From JAGMXM01 sp964458325 (lineage in GTDB: Bacteria; Verrucomicrobiota; Verrucomicrobiia; Limisphaerales; UBA1319), in NCBI GenBank assembly GCA_964458325.1, contig CAYWIM010000022.1, positions 1 through 53,947 on the forward strand: 53,947 nt of DNA, written 5' to 3'. Below the pieces are notes generated by a model that worked only from the letters and a program-made list of their open reading frames with translations, searched no databases and was not told the origin of the DNA. Below, piece by piece: positions 50,368-53,947 of this stretch. The position numbers were made by a program, and so were the translations under genes. The stretch's first letter is position 1. Each line of letters begins with the position of its first letter.

Positions 50368-53300
50368 TCACGGGGTGCGAATCCGGAAGAACCGATTCTC
50401 GCCCGGGACGATGTCCACCGAATAAGGAGGAGCAGGGGCGGGCGTGACAGGCGTCCATTGGCCGTCGACAGCGGGCGCCCATTCGAGCTGCCCGCTGCCG
50501 GTCCAGTCCAGAGTGATCTGGTTGTCGATCCGGACCGGCGGGAGGAACTCGGCGGGCGTGGCCGGTGGGGCCGCCAGGACGGCGATCTCGGCGCCGCTCA
50601 AGGCGCGAGCGTAAATGCGGACGTCATCGATCTTGCCGTCGAACGGGGTGCCGCTCACGGAGCGGTTGCCGATGGCGACACCGAGCGACGAGTTGTGCTG
50701 TTCGGCGGGGACGCCGTCCAGAAGTTCACCAGCCAGGGCGCCGTTGGTGTAGAACCGCATGATAGGCCCCGCGATATCGGCCGGGTCGTAGACGCCGGCC
50801 ACGTGGATCCATTGGCCGGTGAGGATGCCGGGGACAAGGAGCGAGACGTTGGCAGTCCCGCTGCTGGCGACCTGGAGCGCCCAGTTGTCAGTGCCTTCAA
50901 CGTTGAGCGACCAGCAGCGCTGTCCGGATCCGCCGCCTTTGGTGACGATGCGGCCATTGCCCGAGATGGTGTCCACCCACACCCACGCGGCCAGTGTCAT
51001 GGGTCCAGTCAACCGCATCTCGACAGGATTGCCGATATCGACTCGGTCATCGGCGCCGTCGAACTCGATCGCGTATCGGCCTTCGAGGCCGGGCGCCCAC
51101 ACCGGCCCGTTGACCAGCGTGCCGTTGAATCCGCCGCCGGACGCATCGGCCGTGTTGAGCCCGGTCCCTTCCTCGAACCGCCAATGGCCGATCAGGCTGC
51201 TGTAATCGAAGGGGGCCTGGGTGTTGGGAACAACCGAGTTGGGCGGGACCGCCAGGTCCTGGACCCCGTTGACGACCAGCGTGTAGGCGGTTCCGTCGGT
51301 CATCGGATCGGTGGTCAGCGTGACTGTCCGCGCATCCGTTCCGAGCGCGGCGGCCAGGACGGGCACGCCGGCGCCGCCGGGGCCGACAATGGCGTAATTG
51401 CCGAGCGCCGTCGCGCTGTCGGCCGTCACCGCCTCGCTGAAGGCAAGAACCACTCGAGTCGGAATGCCCCGCGCCCGAATCCAATCCACCGTGGGCGGCG
51501 TCTTTTCCTCTGTGACCGTCAGTGTGGCGATCTCCGATTCCTGCGTGAGGCCCGCGAAGTGAACGCGGAGCCGGAACCGGGCGTTGTTATCCTCGGGTTT
51601 GGCCTGGAAGGTGTAGGCTGCGAGGTTGGCGCCGGGGATATCAACGAACAGGCCGCTGCCATTGTCGCGCTGCCACTGGAACGCCATGTCGCTGGGGGCG
51701 GCGCCAGCGCCCTGGGCCGTGGCGGCGAAGGTGGCATTTGCGTTTTGCGGGGCGGAAGTGTTGGCGGGCTGCTGGGTGATGGCCAGGGTGGCGTTGCTGA
51801 ACACCGTGTTGGTGAAGCCGCGGAACTGGGCCAGAGTGGGGAGGGACGTATCGCTGTGGGCGCTGGCCGCCATTCCCAGAAGGACCGGGTTCGCAAATGC
51901 CTGGGCGGCCTGTCCCATCCAGACCCAGTCGAGCCCATTGGTGCTGTAGAAGCCGGAGAAGAGATCTCCCCAGCGGCGGAGCCGAACCCAGACGTCCGGC
52001 AGAACGGCGGTGGTATAGGTCGTTCCCCAATTGGCCGTGCTGCCGCCGGCCGTCGAGCGCCAGCCGGCCTCGACGTAGCCGCGTCCGCCGGGCGGAGGCG
52101 GGTTGGCGAGCAAGTGGAGCGCGGGGCTGCCGGCATCGGCCGTTTCCCGGACCATGAGGCCGGCCTGGGCCGTGCTGTTGACCGGCGTCAGACTCGCGAC
52201 GCGAACATTCACGTCGAAATCTCCGGGCGCCTCCCGATATACGAAGTGGCCATTGTCGGCTGTGCCCCAGATTGCCGAGCCGCCGGCCGTGACGTCGAAG
52301 TCGTCAGGACGGCATGAGAAGCTCGAGCCCGGCGCGAATGGGAATCCCAGATCGAGCGAGGTCAAGCCCGCCACCGTTCCCGTCACGGTCACAGCCGCCA
52401 TCGGGTTGCCGAGCAGATCCTGGACCGAGGTGACCTTGACCGTCACGGGGCCCGGAGTCAGATAGGGCCAAACATCGAGTTTGACCGAGGCGCCGTCTTC
52501 GCGCAGCGTGACCCCGACGACGGCCGTTGCTCCGCCGTTGACTTCGTAAAAATTGAAGTTGTAGGCCGAGTTCGGATCGAGGGGTTCGTTGAAGCAGATG
52601 TCCACGGACATCCCCGTTCCGCTGCCGGCGGAGAGGACGGTGGGCGGCTGGGTGTCGGTGCTGACGCGGAGCGTGGCGTTGGTGCTGGACACCCCGTAGG
52701 CGAGGTTGCTGACGGTGACCGAGTATTGCCGCCCGTCCAGGTCCAAGGTGGCGGAAGGAATCGTGTATTCGAACCGGTTGGCATCGAAGATAGGCACGCC
52801 ATTCTCGTACCATTGGATGAAGTAAGGCGGCGGTCCTTGGACCGCGGCGGTGAACGTCACGGGCCGCAATTCCACCACCGTCTGGCTCGCCGGCTGCCGG
52901 GCGAATGTCAGCGGTGTCTGGACCAGCTCCGGCAGCGCCTGGATCTCCTCCCCGGTCAGCGCCCGGTTGAAGACGCGGACCTCGTCGATCAGGCCGTCCC
53001 ACGGAGTGTCGGGGCTGCCCGAAGGGCGGGCGCCGATCGTGACATTGAGCGAGCTGTTGTTCTGGGTGGCTGGGACATCGGCGGTGACCTCGTTGTTCAG
53101 GAATCCGTTGGTGTAAATGCGCATGGCCTGGCCGGGAATGTAGACCCCGGCCAGGTGAATCCACTGATGGGCGGGAATGGCATCGATGGTGCGAACGCTG
53201 AAGGTGGTGCTGGCCGTGGCGCCGATTTGGAGGGAGCCGGTGTTGGGCGGCGTGGTGCCGCTCTCGACGTTGAGCGCCCAGCTCCGCTGCCCGCTGGCGC

Positions 53301-53703
53301 CGCCTTTGGTGATGATCCGCCCGTTTTTGGAAAAGGTCCGCACGTAGACCCAGGCCGTCAAGGTCATGGGCCCCGTCATTTGAAGGGCCGGCGGATTGCC
53401 GATCGTGATCCGGTCGTTCACGCCGTCAAAATTCAGCGCCGAGCCGCCGAAGGGGCTGTTGGTCCAGGCGGGGCCGCCCCAGGTCGCGACATTATCGAAC
53501 GTGCCATTGAGCCCATTGGCGGTCAGGTCGGCTGTGTTGGTGCCGGCGCCTTCCTGGAACGTCCAGTAGCCGATCAGACCATCGAGATCGGCTCCCATTG
53601 CAGGGAGCCTCAGCAGGAGGATGCTCAGGAGAACAGCCCGCCAGAGCCCGGTGATCGGGCCCGACTCGGCCGAGTGGGTGGAAAAAGGAAAAGCAGTTTT
53701 CAT
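50368..53703 (-). CDS. Exported multidomain protein with two LamG (ConA-like) domains
   Basis: The protein has 1111 residues from ATG 53703, which has GGGAG six bases upstream; ATG 53713-53715 would add four residues. A signal peptide (GLWRAVLLSILLLRLPAMGA) is followed by LamG-1 at about 45-255 (GLIGYWTFQEGAGTNTADLT, FSKNGRIITKGGASGQRSWA), an Ig-like and a bacterial-Ig-like segment, and a DUF1349-like beta-sandwich around 455-640. A second Ig/SbHP pair and LamG-2 at about 840-1050 (LIGHWRFEEGTGLNTADASG) come next. The protein closes with ENRFFRIRT. It is probably a surface carbohydrate-binding protein; no catalytic motif was seen. LamG-1 and LamG-2 are near-duplicates. Confidence 0.82.
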   Translation of the reverse strand: MKTAFPFSTHSAESGPITGLWRAVLLSILLLRLPAMGADLDGLIGYWTFQEGAGTNTADLTANGLNGTFDNVATWGGPAWTNSPFGGSALNFDGVNDRITIGNPPALQMTGPMTLTAWVYVRTFSKNGRIITKGGASGQRSWALNVESGTTPPNTGSLQIGATASTTFSVRTIDAIPAHQWIHLAGVYIPGQAMRIYTNGFLNNEVTADVPATQNNSSLNVTIGARPSGSPDTPWDGLIDEVRVFNRALTGEEIQALPELVQTPLTFARQPASQTVVELRPVTFTAAVQGPPPYFIQWYENGVPIFDANRFEYTIPSATLDLDGRQYSVTVSNLAYGVSSTNATLRVSTDTQPPTVLSAGSGTGMSVDICFNEPLDPNSAYNFNFYEVNGGATAVVGVTLREDGASVKLDVWPYLTPGPVTVKVTSVQDLLGNPMAAVTVTGTVAGLTSLDLGFPFAPGSSFSCRPDDFDVTAGGSAIWGTADNGHFVYREAPGDFDVNVRVASLTPVNSTAQAGLMVRETADAGSPALHLLANPPPPGGRGYVEAGWRSTAGGSTANWGTTYTTAVLPDVWVRLRRWGDLFSGFYSTNGLDWVWMGQAAQAFANPVLLGMAASAHSDTSLPTLAQFRGFTNTVFSNATLAITQQPANTSAPQNANATFAATAQGAGAAPSDMAFQWQRDNGSGLFVDIPGANLAAYTFQAKPEDNNARFRLRVHFAGLTQESEIATLTVTEEKTPPTVDWIRARGIPTRVVLAFSEAVTADSATALGNYAIVGPGGAGVPVLAAALGTDARTVTLTTDPMTDGTAYTLVVNGVQDLAVPPNSVVPNTQAPFDYSSLIGHWRFEEGTGLNTADASGGGFNGTLVNGPVWAPGLEGRYAIEFDGADDRVDIGNPVEMRLTGPMTLAAWVWVDTISGNGRIVTKGGGSGQRCWSLNVEGTDNWALQVASSGTANVSLLVPGILTGQWIHVAGVYDPADIAGPIMRFYTNGALAGELLDGVPAEQHNSSLGVAIGNRSVSGTPFDGKIDDVRIYARALSGAEIAVLAAPPATPAEFLPPVRIDNQITLDWTGSGQLEWAPAVDGQWTPVTPAPAPPYSVDIVPGENRFFRIRTP

Positions 53704-53829
53704 GGTGGCTCCCATCTTACGAGAAATGACCGTCGATGGCCATCTTTTTCCGCTCGCGCTCGGCGGCCGCCCGATCCGGGTGGTTGTCAGATCAGGAGAG
53801 CGCGCTCGCCGCTCGATCCCCGGACGCCA

Positions 53830-53947
53830 TCATTGCACCGAGACGTTCCATGGCCGGCCGCCGGCGGCCCACAGGGCCAGCGCGCAGCGCTCGATAAAGA
53901 AATAATCGGCCCGGCACCATGGCACGTCCACGCATTCGAGGAGAGTC
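53830..53947 (-). CDS. 3' end of a minus-strand gene cut by the window edge
   Basis: Reading the minus strand from the window edge, one frame stays open for 38 codons and ends in TGA at 53830-53832. It gives ADYFFIERCALALWAAGGRP in its central part, then WNVSVQ. Codon choice (third-position G/C) matches the neighbours. The fragment is too short to name. The 126 bp up to the LamG start contain nothing else visible. Confidence 0.45.
   Translation of the reverse strand, partial: TLLECVDVPWCRADYFFIERCALALWAAGGRPWNVSVQ

Noticed and set aside
50017..52317. 766-codon plus-strand open frame opposite ribH and the LamG gene
   Set aside because: Gly/Arg/Asp-rich shadow; it runs through the structured spacer and two real minus-strand genes.

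Overview
The window is about 54 kb of GC-rich bacterial chromosome. The gene content points to the PVC superphylum, most likely a Verrucomicrobiota member of the Limisphaerales/Pedosphaera type. The clues are several Tat-exported Gfo/Idh/MocA oxidoreductases, large secreted proteins with LamG or Ca-binding DxDGDG segments and a C-terminal 'YYRVI/YFRV/FFRIR' domain, a SUMF1-like domain fused to cytochrome c, and an Nramp-like carrier without the DPGN motif. This placement is inference; no rRNA or tRNA gene was recognised.

Layout. 1-9.0 kb (+): 3' part of a glycine-rich secretin, a stand-alone 5'-3' exonuclease and three consecutive exported proteins. 9.0-14.7 kb (-): folP, diadenylate cyclase cdaA, a YbbR-domain protein and glmM in one coupled operon, preceded by elbB and a B12-binding radical SAM protein. 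14.7-14.9 kb: a conspicuously AT-rich spacer with inverted repeats. 14.9-18.8 kb (+): smc. 19.0-24.9 kb: SUMF1-cytochrome c fusion, an active-looking Tat oxidoreductase, a paralogue that lost its catalytic motifs, an IS-transposase-like N-terminal domain gene on the other strand, and a second active-looking Tat oxidoreductase. 25.0-30.8 kb (+): a tightly coupled livH-livM-livG-livF-livJ-paaK-like operon, probably uptake of an aromatic or branched acid followed by CoA activation. 30.9-35.4 kb (+): TolC-type outer-membrane factor and heavy-metal RND pump without an adaptor gene. 35.3-35.9 kb (-): a 4HBT thioesterase.

36.0-42.9 kb (+) is the most interesting part: a four-gene operon with a PhcB-like SAM methyltransferase, a six-TM sensor kinase built as kinase-receiver-kinase, and two response regulators that carry histidine-kinase domains instead of DNA-binding domains. 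This is the composition of the PhcB-PhcS-PhcR-PhcQ quorum-sensing locus of Ralstonia, which uses 3-hydroxy fatty acid methyl esters. Finding it in a verrucomicrobial background, with a divergent acyl thioesterase beside it, suggests a fatty-acid methyl ester signalling system outside Proteobacteria. A SIR2-TPR gene, a possible NADase defence protein, lies convergent to its end.

44.9-53.9 kb: a beta-CASP metallo-hydrolase, another Tat oxidoreductase, an unusual Nramp-family transporter, ribH, a structured 295-bp spacer, a 1111-residue LamG surface protein, and the 3' end of one more minus-strand gene cut by the window edge.
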